NCBI RefSeq assembly: GCF_900637655.1
Contig: NZ_LR134384.1
Location: forward strand, 2,892,501-2,956,500
DNA from: Segatella oris
Lineage (GTDB): Bacteria > Bacteroidota > Bacteroidia > Bacteroidales > Bacteroidaceae
Reading direction: 5' to 3'
Length of the DNA stretch: 64,000 nt
Shown here: one piece after another, positions 20,837 through 29,553 of the stretch
Layout of the letters: every line of letters starts with the position of its first letter
Numbering within the stretch: the first letter of the stretch is position 1
Notes under the pieces: model-generated
Database searches by the model: none
The model's input: the letters and a program-made list of their open reading frames with translations, nothing else
Told to the model about the DNA's origin: nothing
Translations under genes and position numbers: made by a program

Positions 20837-20946
20837 ACTTGCATCAAATGACGCTGTGATTTGCGTCAAATGACGGGGTAAAATGCGTCAAATCAGCGGC
20901 TCATCTGCGTCAAATCAGAAGCTCAAATGCGTCAAATCAGGAAACC
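20837..20946. repeat. 22-bp period intergenic array (5 units, best conserved)
   Basis: Five units at 20837, 20859, 20881, 20903 and 20925, all in the same sense, with core TGCGTCAAAT in four and TGCATCAAAT in the first. The last 8-9 bases of each unit vary. It lies in the 404-bp gap between convergent glpC and ddl, with CGTTGATTATCAGACAA (part C of the larger module) just after it. Confidence 0.95.
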
Positions 20947-21034
20947 ACTGAATTTGAGTTCATACCTCGTTGATTATCAGACAATTAGAGACAGGCACAT
21001 AGTTATCATGAAGAATAACGTATTCTGTGAATTA

Positions 21035-21072
21035 AAATGAGGTGACAAGCTGTAGAACTTGCCACCTCATTT
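21035..21072. terminator. bidirectional terminator
   Basis: AAATGAGGTG-A-CAAG pairs with CTTG-C-CACCTCATTT around an 8-nt loop, with A and T runs on either side. It serves glpC (plus) and ddl (minus). Confidence 0.9.
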
Positions 21073-21106
21073 CTCTTGACAACCTGCATCTGAGCAGTGA
21101 ATATGC

Positions 21107-22102
21107 TTAGAATTGGTTCTCAACAATATCGCTCAGCACATCTTTTATATCAAGACCTGCAGCGCGAACCTGCTGGGGAATGAAGCTCGTGGCGGTCATT
21201 CCGGGAGTGGTGTTGATTTCAAGCATGTTGACAACATCGTTTCCTTCAGCATCCTTTGAAATGATATAGTCGATGCGGATGATGCCATTGGCATGCAGGA
21301 TATCGTAGATACGACTGGTCTCGGCAGCCACTTTAGCCGCTGTTTCCTTGCTGAGGCGGGCCGGAGTAATCTCTTGAACCTGTCCATTATACTTGGCATC
21401 GTAGTCGAAGAACTCATTCTTTGTCACCACTTCTGTTGCAGGAAGCACCACTTCCTTATCGTGGGTCTTATAGATACCCTGTGAGATTTCGACACCATCA
21501 AGGTAGCCTTCTATCATCACTTCATTGCTTTCCATGAACGCAACGCGCAAAGCGGGAGCCAATTGGTCGGCATTCTTCACCTTTGAAACCCCGAAACTGC
21601 TGCCGTCAGCAGAAGGTTTTACGAAGCAAGGCATGCCCAATCGCTTTTCAATCTGCTCCTCATCATAGTCTTCTCCACGGCGAAGCAGGATGCTGTCTGC
21701 CACGCGAACTCCGAAACCACGCAGGTAGTTGTTGAGCACATACTTATCAAATGTCATGGCTTCGACCAACACTCCGCTCGTTGAATAAGGCAGATGAATG
21801 AGGTCGAAATATCCCTGCATGACGCCATTCTCACCAGGTTGTCCGTGGATGGTGATGTAGGCATAATCAAAGAAGACCGTTTTCCCGTTATGTTTGAACG
21901 AGAAGTCGTTCTTGTCAATGGCTGCCGTGGCACCATCACTAAAGTTGACATGCCAGTCAGTTCCTTTCACATCAACGATATAGACATTGTATTTCTCCTT
22001 GTCGAAAAAGGAATAAAGTCCCTGTGCAGAGCGCAAGGAAACGTCGTGTTCCGATGAATCGCCACCGCAAACGATAGCTATGTTTCTCCTTAAATTTTCC
22101 AT
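21107..22102 (-). CDS. ddl: D-alanine--D-alanine ligase
   Basis: A 331-aa ATP-grasp enzyme that joins two D-alanines for peptidoglycan precursors in the cytoplasm. Motifs are CGGDSSEHDVSLRSA at the N-terminus, HGQPGENGVMQGYFD, VKPSADGSSFGVSKV and the metal/product site NMLEINTTPGMTATSFIPQQ. It lies 19 bp after rluD and shares the minus-strand transcript PASTA-rluD-ddl. Its product is the substrate of MurF, encoded at 31109. Confidence 0.96.
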   Translation of the reverse strand: MENLRRNIAIVCGGDSSEHDVSLRSAQGLYSFFDKEKYNVYIVDVKGTDWHVNFSDGATAAIDKNDFSFKHNGKTVFFDYAYITIHGQPGENGVMQGYFDLIHLPYSTSGVLVEAMTFDKYVLNNYLRGFGVRVADSILLRRGEDYDEEQIEKRLGMPCFVKPSADGSSFGVSKVKNADQLAPALRVAFMESNEVMIEGYLDGVEISQGIYKTHDKEVVLPATEVVTKNEFFDYDAKYNGQVQEITPARLSKETAAKVAAETSRIYDILHANGIIRIDYIISKDAEGNDVVNMLEINTTPGMTATSFIPQQVRAAGLDIKDVLSDIVENQF

Positions 22103-22121
22103 AATTTATATTGATTACCTA

Positions 22122-23189
22122 TTATTCAGCAAATGTGTCCTGCGTAGTTCCGCTGATATAACCACGCCATTTTGCAATGAGTTGACTGAAATCATCGGGC
22201 CATTCGGAGTCGAAATCCATCTGACGGCCTGTTGAGGGGTGGACAAAACCCAAGGTCTTGGCATGCAAGGCCTGGCGTGGGCAGAGCTTGAAGCAGTTCT
22301 GAATGAATGCTTTATAAGTGCTGCTGCGTTGTCCGCGCAATACCTGTTCGCCTCCATATGTGGCATCTGCAAAGAGCGGATGACCGATATGCTTCATATG
22401 TGCACGTATCTGATGCGTGCGACCTGTCTCAAGTATGCACTCCACGAGCGTTGTATAGCCAAAGCGTTCGATAACGCGATAGTGGGTAACTGCATTCTTT
22501 CCGATGCCACTGTCGAGCGAAAAGACTTTCATGCGCAGTCTGTTCTTGGGGTCACGGGCTATGTTTCCCTCGATCGTTCCCTCGTCGTCAATGAGGTTTC
22601 CCCATACCAAGGCATTGTAACTACGGTGGGTTGACTTGTTGAAAAACTGTTTTCCAAGTGCTGACTTGGCATCAGCAGTCTTGGCAACGACAAGGAGTCC
22701 GCTTGTATCTTTATCGATACGGTGAACCAACCCGACCTCCGGATCGTTGGCATCAAAGCTTTCCAAATCTTTCAAATGCCATGCCACAGCATTGATAAGC
22801 GTGCCCGTGAAATTGCCTGCACCAGGATGTACCACCATGCCGGCCTGCTTGTTGATAACCATGAGAACGTCGTCTTCATAGACGATATCAAGCGGAATAT
22901 CTTCTGCAACGATACTTGTGTCGTGCTTAGGACGGTCGAGCATCAGCGTGATAACATCTCCCGGGCGTACCTTGTAGTTGCTCTTTACGGGCTTATCATT
23001 CACGTGGATGAAGCCCGAATCGGCTGCCTGCTGGATGCGGTTACGGCTCTGATAAGGGTTCTTCTCGGCCAGAAACTTGTCAATGCGCACGGGAGTTTGC
23101 CCCATGTCCACCTCAACTTTCCAGTGTTCAAAGAGTTGTTGTTCATCCGTTTCGAGGTCTTCTATGTCGTAATTCAGCACTTCTGCCAT
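22122..23189 (-). CDS. rluD: RluA/RluD-family pseudouridine synthase
   Basis: A 355-aa rRNA-modifying enzyme. Residues about 30-85 form an S4 RNA-binding domain (VRIDKFLAEKNPYQSRNRIQ). The catalytic domain carries HRIDKDTSGLLVVAK with the active-site Asp, and later ETGRTHQIRAHM. The RluD type (23S positions 1911/1915/1917) is the best guess from length and layout. The frame is open to 23276 inside the PASTA gene, but the ATG at 23189 (MAEVLNYDIE) leaves a 25-bp gap and fits the family. Confidence 0.92.
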   Translation of the reverse strand: MAEVLNYDIEDLETDEQQLFEHWKVEVDMGQTPVRIDKFLAEKNPYQSRNRIQQAADSGFIHVNDKPVKSNYKVRPGDVITLMLDRPKHDTSIVAEDIPLDIVYEDDVLMVINKQAGMVVHPGAGNFTGTLINAVAWHLKDLESFDANDPEVGLVHRIDKDTSGLLVVAKTADAKSALGKQFFNKSTHRSYNALVWGNLIDDEGTIEGNIARDPKNRLRMKVFSLDSGIGKNAVTHYRVIERFGYTTLVECILETGRTHQIRAHMKHIGHPLFADATYGGEQVLRGQRSSTYKAFIQNCFKLCPRQALHAKTLGFVHPSTGRQMDFDSEWPDDFSQLIAKWRGYISGTTQDTFAE

Positions 23190-23214
23190 ATCAATTCCTT
23201 TCAATAGACTTTTC

Positions 23215-23907
23215 TCATTCACTGCTGCTATGCCCCTTGGCAGGTTCTTTTGCATCGGGCCCCGACACCACTTCAAATTCGTCTACGTCTCCTTTATCCT
23301 CCGGAGTGTCTTCTACCGCAGGATCAACATAGTCAATGGAGTCATCGGCACTGCGCATACCATTGCCTACCTGTATGACAAGTGCAGCCTCAACCGACAC
23401 TTTATCGCCCGCAACAACATGCCTGCCATTGACCAAAATGCCATAGACCCAGTCTCTTTCTCCGGGAATATACTGCGGAGTTTCAAGATGAAAGCCCATT
23501 GCAGTAAGCTTAGCCATGGCCTCACGAAGCGAGCAGTTGTCAATGACATCAGGGATAGTCATGGTGGGAGAATGCGGAGAATTGATCGTCACATAAATGA
23601 TATGACCCGACTTCACACGTTCTCCCGGGACAAGAGATTGCTCAAGAATGCAATCTGCAGGAAGGCTTTTCACATAGCCGGTATCAACGACCTGGAGTTC
23701 AAGACCAAGGCTGTTAAGAATATGTTCAGCATCAGCGAGCTGCTTATGTCTGAGATTTGGAATGGGAATAGACTCTCCGTGATGCGTATAAAGATCAAGT
23801 CCGAACTTCACTCCAAGGCAAAGTAAGACCACTACGGCAGCCATGGCAATGAGGTTTTTCCATAGATACCAGCTCTTGAATTTATTCAGGAAATCCGACG
23901 ACTTCAT
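23215..23907 (-). CDS. PASTA-domain membrane protein
   Basis: A 230-aa single-pass protein: short cytoplasmic N-terminus, a transmembrane helix (LIAMAAVVVLLCLGVKFGL, about 20-38), then PASTA repeats facing the periplasm (IPIPNLRHKQLADAEHILNS, MTIPDVIDNCSLREAMAKLT, followed by a weaker third), and an acidic tail. PASTA domains bind peptidoglycan fragments or beta-lactam-like ligands. No kinase domain is present. Its position before rluD and ddl suggests a cell-wall link. It has its own promoter at 23934-23964. Confidence 0.9.
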   Translation of the reverse strand: MKSSDFLNKFKSWYLWKNLIAMAAVVVLLCLGVKFGLDLYTHHGESIPIPNLRHKQLADAEHILNSLGLELQVVDTGYVKSLPADCILEQSLVPGERVKSGHIIYVTINSPHSPTMTIPDVIDNCSLREAMAKLTAMGFHLETPQYIPGERDWVYGILVNGRHVVAGDKVSVEAALVIQVGNGMRSADDSIDYVDPAVEDTPEDKGDVDEFEVVSGPDAKEPAKGHSSSE

Positions 23908-23933
23908 CTTAATTACGTTGTTTTCTTATGCTG

Positions 23934-23964
23934 CAAAGGTAAGATAATCCCCTTGAAATACAAA
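23934..23964 (-). promoter_or_regulatory. promoter of the PASTA-rluD-ddl operon
   Basis: On the minus strand, TTTG (23961-23964), a 19-nt spacer and TACCTTTG (23934-23941). Confidence 0.78.
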
Positions 23965-23975
23965 ATAAAAAACAC

Positions 23976-24012
23976 AAAAAGCAGCAAGGAACAGATTTCC
24001 TTGCTGCTTTTT
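23976..24012 (-). terminator. rpmH terminator
   Basis: AAAAAGCAGCAAGGA (23976-23990) pairs perfectly with TCCTTGCTGCTTTTT (23998-24012). It ends the rpmH transcript just upstream of the PASTA operon promoter. Confidence 0.92.
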
Positions 24013-24039
24013 GCTGCCTTCTTTACGTTCTACAACGGA

Positions 24040-24195
24040 TTATTTTCCGTGGTTTTCATCAGAGACAGTTAACTTCTTTCGACCGTGGGCACGACGTGAA
24101 GCCAATACACGACGACCATTCTTCGTTGCCATTCTTTCACGGAAGCCATGCTTGTTTACACGACGACGGTTGTGAGGCTGAAATGTTCTTTTCAT
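24040..24195 (-). CDS. rpmH: 50S ribosomal protein L34
   Basis: A 51-aa, strongly basic protein read from the minus strand. It starts [18 protein letters not shown] and continues [18 protein letters not shown] and [15 protein letters not shown]. This matches the universal L34 signature. It is monocistronic here, with its own promoter (24287-24317) and terminator (23976-24012); rnpA is not adjacent, as it is in many bacteria. Confidence 0.97.
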   Translation of the reverse strand: MKRTFQPHNRRRVNKHGFRERMATKNGRRVLASRRAHGRKKLTVSDENHGK

Positions 24196-24286
24196 TTTCT
24201 TACTTATTTATTTTTGTTATTAATTCGCTGATAATGCCCTGTGTGGAATCCTAATCTGTAACGTACAACACTCCCACTTTGGGCTG

Positions 24287-24317
24287 CAAAATTACTCATA
24301 ATTTTCGAATTACCAAA
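24287..24317 (-). promoter_or_regulatory. rpmH promoter
   Basis: On the minus strand, TTTG (24314-24317), a 19-nt spacer and TAATTTTG (24287-24294). It lies back to back with the efp promoter. Confidence 0.75.
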
Positions 24318-24342
24318 GAATTAAATGAATTTTCAGTAACGA

Positions 24343-24376
24343 TTTGATGTTTTTTTATAAAAATATAGTAACTTTG
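24343..24376 (+). promoter_or_regulatory. efp promoter
   Basis: TTTG (24343-24346), a 22-nt spacer and TAACTTTG (24369-24376). The leader to the efp ATG is about 70 nt. Confidence 0.7.
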
Positions 24377-24447
24377 CAAGCGTTAAATTCAGTACTTCTG
24401 AATTTGCATTTCAAACGAGATAACAATAAACATTCAATGATATAACA

Positions 24448-25014
24448 ATGATTAATTCACAGGAAATTAAAATCGGAACTTGCATCCGAATGGATGGTGG
24501 CATTTGGAAGTGCATCGATTTCCAGCACCGTAAGCCAGGAAAAGGCAACACTGTAATGAACACCAAGCTTAAGAATGTTGCCGATGGCCGTGTACTTGAG
24601 CGTACATTCCAAGTGGGTTTCAAGCTTGATGACGTTCGCGTGGAGCATCGTCCTTACCAGTATCTCTACGAAGATCCTACTGGATACATCTTCATGAACC
24701 AGGAAACTTTCGAGCAGATTCCAATCAACAAGGAGCAGATAACAGGTGTGGAATTCATGAAAGAAGGTGACATCGTTGACGTTGTTACCGACACTACAGA
24801 CGGTACAATCCTGTCTGCAGAGATGCCAGTGAAGACCATCTTGAAGGTCGTTCACAGCGAACCTGGCATCAAAGGCAACACGGCAACCAATGCAACAAAG
24901 CCTGCGACATTAGAGAGTGGCGTTGAAATTCGCGTACCTCTCTTTATCAATGAGGGCGAGACTATCCAGGTAGATACCCGTGACGGCAGCTATCTTGGTC
25001 GCATTTCAGAATAG
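24448..25014 (+). CDS. efp: elongation factor P
   Basis: A 188-aa protein that binds between the ribosomal P and E sites and relieves stalling at consecutive prolines. The three-domain layout is complete: the KOW-like N-terminal domain has the loop HRKPGKGN, with Lys32 at the tip where other bacteria carry a modified Lys or Arg, and the C-terminal domain ends DTRDGSYLGRISE. No modifying enzyme gene (EpmA, EarP) is visible nearby. It is monocistronic, bounded by its promoter and the terminator at 25036. Confidence 0.97.
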   Translation: MINSQEIKIGTCIRMDGGIWKCIDFQHRKPGKGNTVMNTKLKNVADGRVLERTFQVGFKLDDVRVEHRPYQYLYEDPTGYIFMNQETFEQIPINKEQITGVEFMKEGDIVDVVTDTTDGTILSAEMPVKTILKVVHSEPGIKGNTATNATKPATLESGVEIRVPLFINEGETIQVDTRDGSYLGRISE

Positions 25015-25035
25015 AACAACAAGAAGTTTACCCAA

Positions 25036-25069
25036 GTCTATCCACGTGATATTCGTGGGTAGGCTTTTT
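25036..25069 (+). terminator. efp terminator
   Basis: GTCTATCCACG (25036-25046) pairs with CGTGGGTAGGC (25054-25064) using two G-U pairs, followed by five T residues. Confidence 0.88.
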
Positions 25070-25093
25070 CATTTCCATTAAATCGTCCTTACT

Positions 25094-26143
25094 ATGAAAT
25101 ACTCTGTCATTGTTCCTGTATTCAACCGACCCGATGAAGTGGCCGAACTTTTAGAGAGTCTCACCGTGCAATCACTCACTGATTTCGAGGTGATTATCGT
25201 GGAAGACGGTTCAAAAGAGCCATGCGAAACAGTGTGCAAGCAATACGAAAAGCAGCTTGACATCAAGTATTTCATGAAAGAAAACAGTGGCCCGGGACAG
25301 AGTAGAAACTACGGGGCAGCACGTTCTGAAGGCGAATATCTATTGATTCTCGACAGTGATGTGGTGCTTCCTGCGGGCTATATAGCTGCCATCGATGAGG
25401 AATTGCAACGCGAACCGGCCGATGCCTTCGGCGGTCCGGACCGAGCACATGAGTCGTTTACCGACACACAGAAGGCCATATCCTACTCCATGACAAATTT
25501 CTTCACGACGGGAGGTATACGCGGTGGCAAGAAGAAACTCGACAAATTCTATCCCCGTTCGTTCAATATGGGCATCCGTCGTGACGTATATGAACGTCTT
25601 GGAGGCTTCAGCAAGATGCGTTTCGGCGAAGATATTGACTTCAGTATCCGCATATTCAAGGCAGGATGTTCATGCAGATTGTTCCCCAAAGCATGGGTAT
25701 GGCACAAGCGACGCACCGACTTTCGCAAGTTCTGGAGACAGGTGTACAACAGTGGTATTGCCCGTATTAACCTCTATAAAAAATATCCCGAGAGTCTGAA
25801 ACTCGTGCACTTACTCCCTATGGTGTTTACCGTGGGCTGCGCTTTATTAGCATTCTTATTCCTATTGGGCATTCTGTTATTCTTCATTCTGCCGTCCGGC
25901 ATGATGCAAGCCGTGGGACTCGGTCTTTCCATTCTTGCCCTTCAGCCTCTCATTCTCTATAGTTTTCTCATCTTTGCCGATGCCACTTCAAAAAACCACA
26001 GTGCCAAGATTGGTTTGCTTAGTGTGACATCTGCTTTCATTCAACTCATCGGTTATGGCTGCGGTTTCATTGAAGCCTGGTGGAAACGCTGCGTGAAAGG
26101 CAAGGACGAATTCAGCGCTTATCAAAGCAACTTCTATAAGTAA
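25094..26143 (+). CDS. membrane-anchored family 2 glycosyltransferase
   Basis: A 349-aa protein. Residues about 1-235 form a GT-A fold of family 2: YSVIVPVFNRPDEVAELLES, VIIVEDGS, and the metal-binding LLILDSDVVLP. FGEDIDFSIRIFKAG supplies the ED catalytic base region. Two or three hydrophobic segments follow (LLPMVFTVGCALLAFLFLLG and later), so it sits in the inner membrane and adds a sugar on the cytoplasmic side. Donor and acceptor are unknown. It stands alone between the efp terminator and radC. Confidence 0.88.
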   Translation: MKYSVIVPVFNRPDEVAELLESLTVQSLTDFEVIIVEDGSKEPCETVCKQYEKQLDIKYFMKENSGPGQSRNYGAARSEGEYLLILDSDVVLPAGYIAAIDEELQREPADAFGGPDRAHESFTDTQKAISYSMTNFFTTGGIRGGKKKLDKFYPRSFNMGIRRDVYERLGGFSKMRFGEDIDFSIRIFKAGCSCRLFPKAWVWHKRRTDFRKFWRQVYNSGIARINLYKKYPESLKLVHLLPMVFTVGCALLAFLFLLGILLFFILPSGMMQAVGLGLSILALQPLILYSFLIFADATSKNHSAKIGLLSVTSAFIQLIGYGCGFIEAWWKRCVKGKDEFSAYQSNFYK

Positions 26144-26148
26144 GCGCC

Positions 26149-26173
26149 TCTCCTACCCCCTCCAAGGAGGAGA
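26149..26173. repeat. CCTCC/GGAGG palindrome
   Basis: CCTCCAAGGAGG with extended partial pairing. It is a variant of the hairpin family seen at 9065 and 30641 and sits right after the glycosyltransferase stop. Confidence 0.6.
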
Positions 26174-26247
26174 ATTACCATACAAAGCTCTGCCTACAGC
26201 AATGTATTCTACATTTAATTTGGCAGAGAATAATAAATGAAATAACC

Positions 26248-26952
26248 ATGGAAGCAGAATTGAACAACACTTATAAGAGTATCGTTCATTGGGCAGAAGA
26301 AGATCGACCGCGTGAGAAATTAGAGCGACTTGGGCCTTCTGCCTTGAGCAACGCAGAGCTTTTAGGCATTCTTATCGGTAGCGGGACACCGAATGAGAGT
26401 GCAGTTGACCTAATGAAACGCATCATGATGGACTGCAACAACAACCTGAATACACTTGGAAAGCTAAGCATCCAGCAGTTGGAACAATATAAAGGTGTGG
26501 GACCGGCAAAGGCTATAACCATCCTCGCGGCCTGCGAATTAGGGAAGCGGAGAGCCATGGAAAAGGCAGAAGAACGCCAGTCTATCGACTCTTCGAAAGC
26601 CATTTACGAATATCTCCACCCGCGAATGCAGGACTTAGATGTAGAAGAAGCATGGGTGATGCTGCTCAACCAGCACTACAAACTCATTAAAGCACTGCGC
26701 ATCAGTCATGGAGGAATCAGTGAAACAGCTGTCGATGTGCGCATCATTCTGAAAGAAGCATTGCTCTGTAATGCCACTGTTTTAGCCTTAGCTCATAATC
26801 ATCCGAGCAACCATGCACAACCCAGTGGTCCCGATGACCAACTCACACAGCGCGTAAAAAAAGCCTGCGAAGCCCTCCGCATCTACTTTCTCGACCACGT
26901 CATCATTACAGATGGCACCTATTATTCATATCATGACAGTGGAAGACTGTAA
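26248..26952 (+). CDS. radC: RadC family JAB-domain protein
   Basis: A 234-aa protein. The N-terminal UPF0758 helix-hairpin-helix region is PREKLERLGPSALSNAELLG and YKGVGPAKAITILAA. The C-terminal JAB/MPN metalloprotease-like domain carries LAHNHPSNHAQPSGPDD, with the metal ligands at His183, His185 and an Asp near 196. Its length is typical. RadC was once linked to DNA repair, but its true role is unsettled. It converges with the alpha/beta hydrolase gene 47 bp away. Confidence 0.94.
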   Translation: MEAELNNTYKSIVHWAEEDRPREKLERLGPSALSNAELLGILIGSGTPNESAVDLMKRIMMDCNNNLNTLGKLSIQQLEQYKGVGPAKAITILAACELGKRRAMEKAEERQSIDSSKAIYEYLHPRMQDLDVEEAWVMLLNQHYKLIKALRISHGGISETAVDVRIILKEALLCNATVLALAHNHPSNHAQPSGPDDQLTQRVKKACEALRIYFLDHVIITDGTYYSYHDSGRL

Positions 26953-26998
26953 ACTTTTCAATACTTCAAAAACAAAGGAACACATTGTTTCTAATGAG

Positions 26999-28231
26999 TT
27001 ATTGTTTGATAAAACGGACGATATCTTCCAGCACCTCGGGAGAAATGGTTTCTTCGATCAGGCGATATTCCGACACATTTCCCGTCGTACAATGCTGGAA
27101 AAGATGATTAAGAGCCGGATATTCCTTAACGAAATTCTTCGGATTTTCAGTCAGATGAGCCTTAATCCCAATAAGGTTAAGCGATGAAATCACCTGAACA
27201 TCACGCTCCCCATTTATGGCCATGACAGGACAAAGCGTTTTTGATATATCGCCGGACGGGTCATAATCCATGAAGAAATTCAGCCAAGGAGACTTCTTCA
27301 TATAGGCATTCACACGGTATTGCAAGGTAGACAATCGCATCGGTTGTCCCGAGAGTTCCAACAATCTGTTGGCCTGTGCCGTGAGTGCAGTATCACCTCG
27401 CACTCCAATTCCAGCCATACTGATGACAAAGTCAACCTTTCCTTTCGCACCAAGTATGAAGGCTATCGAGCCACCTTCACTATGTCCGAGCACACCTACT
27501 TTGCTGAAGCATTTTAATGTGCGTAGAAATTCAATGCCACTTGCAGCATCCCGCGCAAAATCGGCAGTTGTTGCATGCTTCACATCGCCCCCTGTTGACT
27601 TGCCAAAACCACGGTCATCGTAGCGCAAAGAGGCCACACCATGCCGTGCTAAATAATCGGCTATCACGAGAAATGGCTTATGTCCGAAGATTTCCTCATC
27701 GCGGTTTTCCTGTCCGCTGCCTGTAACCATCAACACAACAGGTGTTTTTCCCTTCTTATAATCTATTGGATACGACAGTGTTCCCACAAGCGTTGCCTTA
27801 TCAGTTGCATTTATAAACGTCACTTCTTCTGTCTTATAAGGAAATGGTTCCACTGGATTTTGCGGACGCTTCAACTTTTCTTCGCCACGCTTCAACGTTA
27901 ATGGAAACGCCAACCCCTGCGTAAACGTTCCGACAATCTCGTCACCTTTCAACCTGCCTTGATAGCTGAGACCTAACTGTTCAAGACTGACACTGATAGA
28001 ATCTGCCGAGCAATAATCGCTCTTTACAGGTATATTCATAGCTCCCTGGTCTGGACTGTCGAGCGAACACACCGCATTTTCCGAAGTCTCATGCGCCACA
28101 TGCAACACGAGAGTCAATGTCTGCGGACCGACATTCAACTTGCCTGTCCACACACCATCCATGGCATGCTGAGCTGAAACACCGAAAAACGGGCATAAAA
28201 GACAAAGCAAGAGAAGCGCCTTCTTCATCAT
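26999..28231 (-). CDS. secreted alpha/beta hydrolase
   Basis: A 410-aa protein with a signal peptide (MMKKALLLLCLLCPFFGVSA). The N-terminal beta-rich region of about 120 residues (DGVWTGKLNVGPQTLTLVLH) is followed by an alpha/beta-hydrolase fold: the oxyanion region VLMVTGSGQENRDEE, SLRYDDRGFGKSTGG, the nucleophile elbow GHSEGG (Ser251), AINGERDVQV and the histidine in PALNHLFQH. It is probably a periplasmic esterase or peptidase; the substrate is unknown. Confidence 0.88.
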   Translation of the reverse strand: MMKKALLLLCLLCPFFGVSAQHAMDGVWTGKLNVGPQTLTLVLHVAHETSENAVCSLDSPDQGAMNIPVKSDYCSADSISVSLEQLGLSYQGRLKGDEIVGTFTQGLAFPLTLKRGEEKLKRPQNPVEPFPYKTEEVTFINATDKATLVGTLSYPIDYKKGKTPVVLMVTGSGQENRDEEIFGHKPFLVIADYLARHGVASLRYDDRGFGKSTGGDVKHATTADFARDAASGIEFLRTLKCFSKVGVLGHSEGGSIAFILGAKGKVDFVISMAGIGVRGDTALTAQANRLLELSGQPMRLSTLQYRVNAYMKKSPWLNFFMDYDPSGDISKTLCPVMAINGERDVQVISSLNLIGIKAHLTENPKNFVKEYPALNHLFQHCTTGNVSEYRLIEETISPEVLEDIVRFIKQ

Positions 28232-28328
28232 ATCAAAGTTTAATTACAAGTAAATACTGCTGAAACTATCCCATCAACACGATAAAGTTCTATGCACACA
28301 GAGCGCTCAAAAAGTTCAACTTAAGCCG

Positions 28329-29096
28329 TCAGAACTTTGATTCACCCTCCACATATTCACCCAAAAACAGATGTTCTCCGTCGAAAACGGCATATGTGAA
28401 CTGCCAAATCCAGTCACCAAGTATCAGCATACGCGTGCTTTTATCAATGGGCAGGTCGAGTTCTATGTGGCGATGTCCGAAGAGAAAATAATCAATATTC
28501 GGATGAGAGCGCTTGTAGTCGCGGGCGAACCTCACGAGAAATTCCTTGTCTTCTCCCATGAAAGGAACTTCCTTTCCGTCTGCTCTCTTCAACCTACTAT
28601 GCTTGGCCCAGTTCAGTCCTAAAGCCATTCCCCAGCGTGGATGAACGAAGTTCAGCAGGCGCTGGCACGTGTGGTTATGAAACAGTTTACGTAAGATTTT
28701 AAACTTATTGTCGGGATCTCCCAACCCATCTCCATGCGCCAAGAAGAACACCTTGCCATAGATTTCGGTCGTCACAGGCGCTTTATGCACGATAACTCCA
28801 CACTCTTCTTCCAGATACCCATACGTCCACAAGTCGTGATTACCCGCAAAGAAATGCACTTCCACGCCGTTATCAGTCAGCTCGCTAAGCTTTCCCAAGA
28901 AGCGGGAATAGCCTTTCGGCACCACATAACGATACTCATTCCAGAAATCAAACATATCTCCGAGCAGATAAACTGCCGAAGCCTTTTCCTTGATACTGTC
29001 GAGAAAGCGCACCAATCTCCGCTCCTGCGTGCGGCCATGAGGTATTGCCAACGAGCCCAAATGGGCGTCACTCAAGAAATAAACGTTTTTACCCAT
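28329..29096 (-). CDS. lpxH: UDP-2,3-diacylglucosamine diphosphatase
   Basis: A 255-aa calcineurin-like metallophosphoesterase that hydrolyses UDP-2,3-diacylglucosamine to lipid X in lipid A synthesis, at the inner membrane surface. The metal motifs occur in order: FLSDAHLGS (residues 7-15), LLGDMFDFWNEY, FFAGNHDLWTYG, LAHGDG and FGHRH. The middle insertion NHTCQRLLNFVHPRWG is typical of LpxH. Its ATG directly follows the stop of the DUF59 gene (TAAATG), so the two are translationally coupled. Confidence 0.93.
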   Translation of the reverse strand: MGKNVYFLSDAHLGSLAIPHGRTQERRLVRFLDSIKEKASAVYLLGDMFDFWNEYRYVVPKGYSRFLGKLSELTDNGVEVHFFAGNHDLWTYGYLEEECGVIVHKAPVTTEIYGKVFFLAHGDGLGDPDNKFKILRKLFHNHTCQRLLNFVHPRWGMALGLNWAKHSRLKRADGKEVPFMGEDKEFLVRFARDYKRSHPNIDYFLFGHRHIELDLPIDKSTRMLILGDWIWQFTYAVFDGEHLFLGEYVEGESKF

Positions 29097-29417
29097 TTAA
29101 TCAAATCCAAGTTCTACACGTGCTTCTTCGGTCATCATGCTCTGGTCCCATGCGGGTTCGAACACCAAATTCACATTGGTTGAAACCACACCTTCCACGC
29201 TGTCAACCTTCGTACGCACGTCTTCCAAAATGAAATCTGCTGCCGGACAATTCGGTGCAGTGAATGTCATGTCAAGGTCAACGCAGCCGTCTTCCTTCAC
29301 ATCTATCTTGTAGATCATGCCCAAATCCCAGATGTTCACGGGGATTTCCGGGTCATAAACCGTTTTCAGTACATCGACAATACGTTCTTCTATCCGTGTT
29401 TTCTCTTCCTGTGTCAT
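29097..29417 (-). CDS. DUF59/MIP18 iron-sulfur assembly protein (SufT-like)
   Basis: A 106-aa single-domain protein: TVYDPEIPVNIWDLGMIYKI, then DMTFTAPNCPAADFILEDVR with the conserved cysteine, and NLVFEPAWDQSMMTEEAR. Relatives help deliver Fe-S clusters. The frame is open to 29447, but MTQEEKTRIE at 29417 is the natural start, with a TATCTTTG -7 element at 29436-29443. It is the first gene of a pair with lpxH; the reason for that pairing is not obvious. Confidence 0.9.
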   Translation of the reverse strand: MTQEEKTRIEERIVDVLKTVYDPEIPVNIWDLGMIYKIDVKEDGCVDLDMTFTAPNCPAADFILEDVRTKVDSVEGVVSTNVNLVFEPAWDQSMMTEEARVELGFD

Positions 29418-29553
29418 ATTCCTATATTTATATTGCAAAGATAACAAATAAAATGAAACAAACGGATTTCACTTATATAAAAATGAGAAATAAAGGACAA
29501 GACGTGAGAGATAAGGCGGTATTTCATGCCCAGAACAAACGCCAACAAATAAA

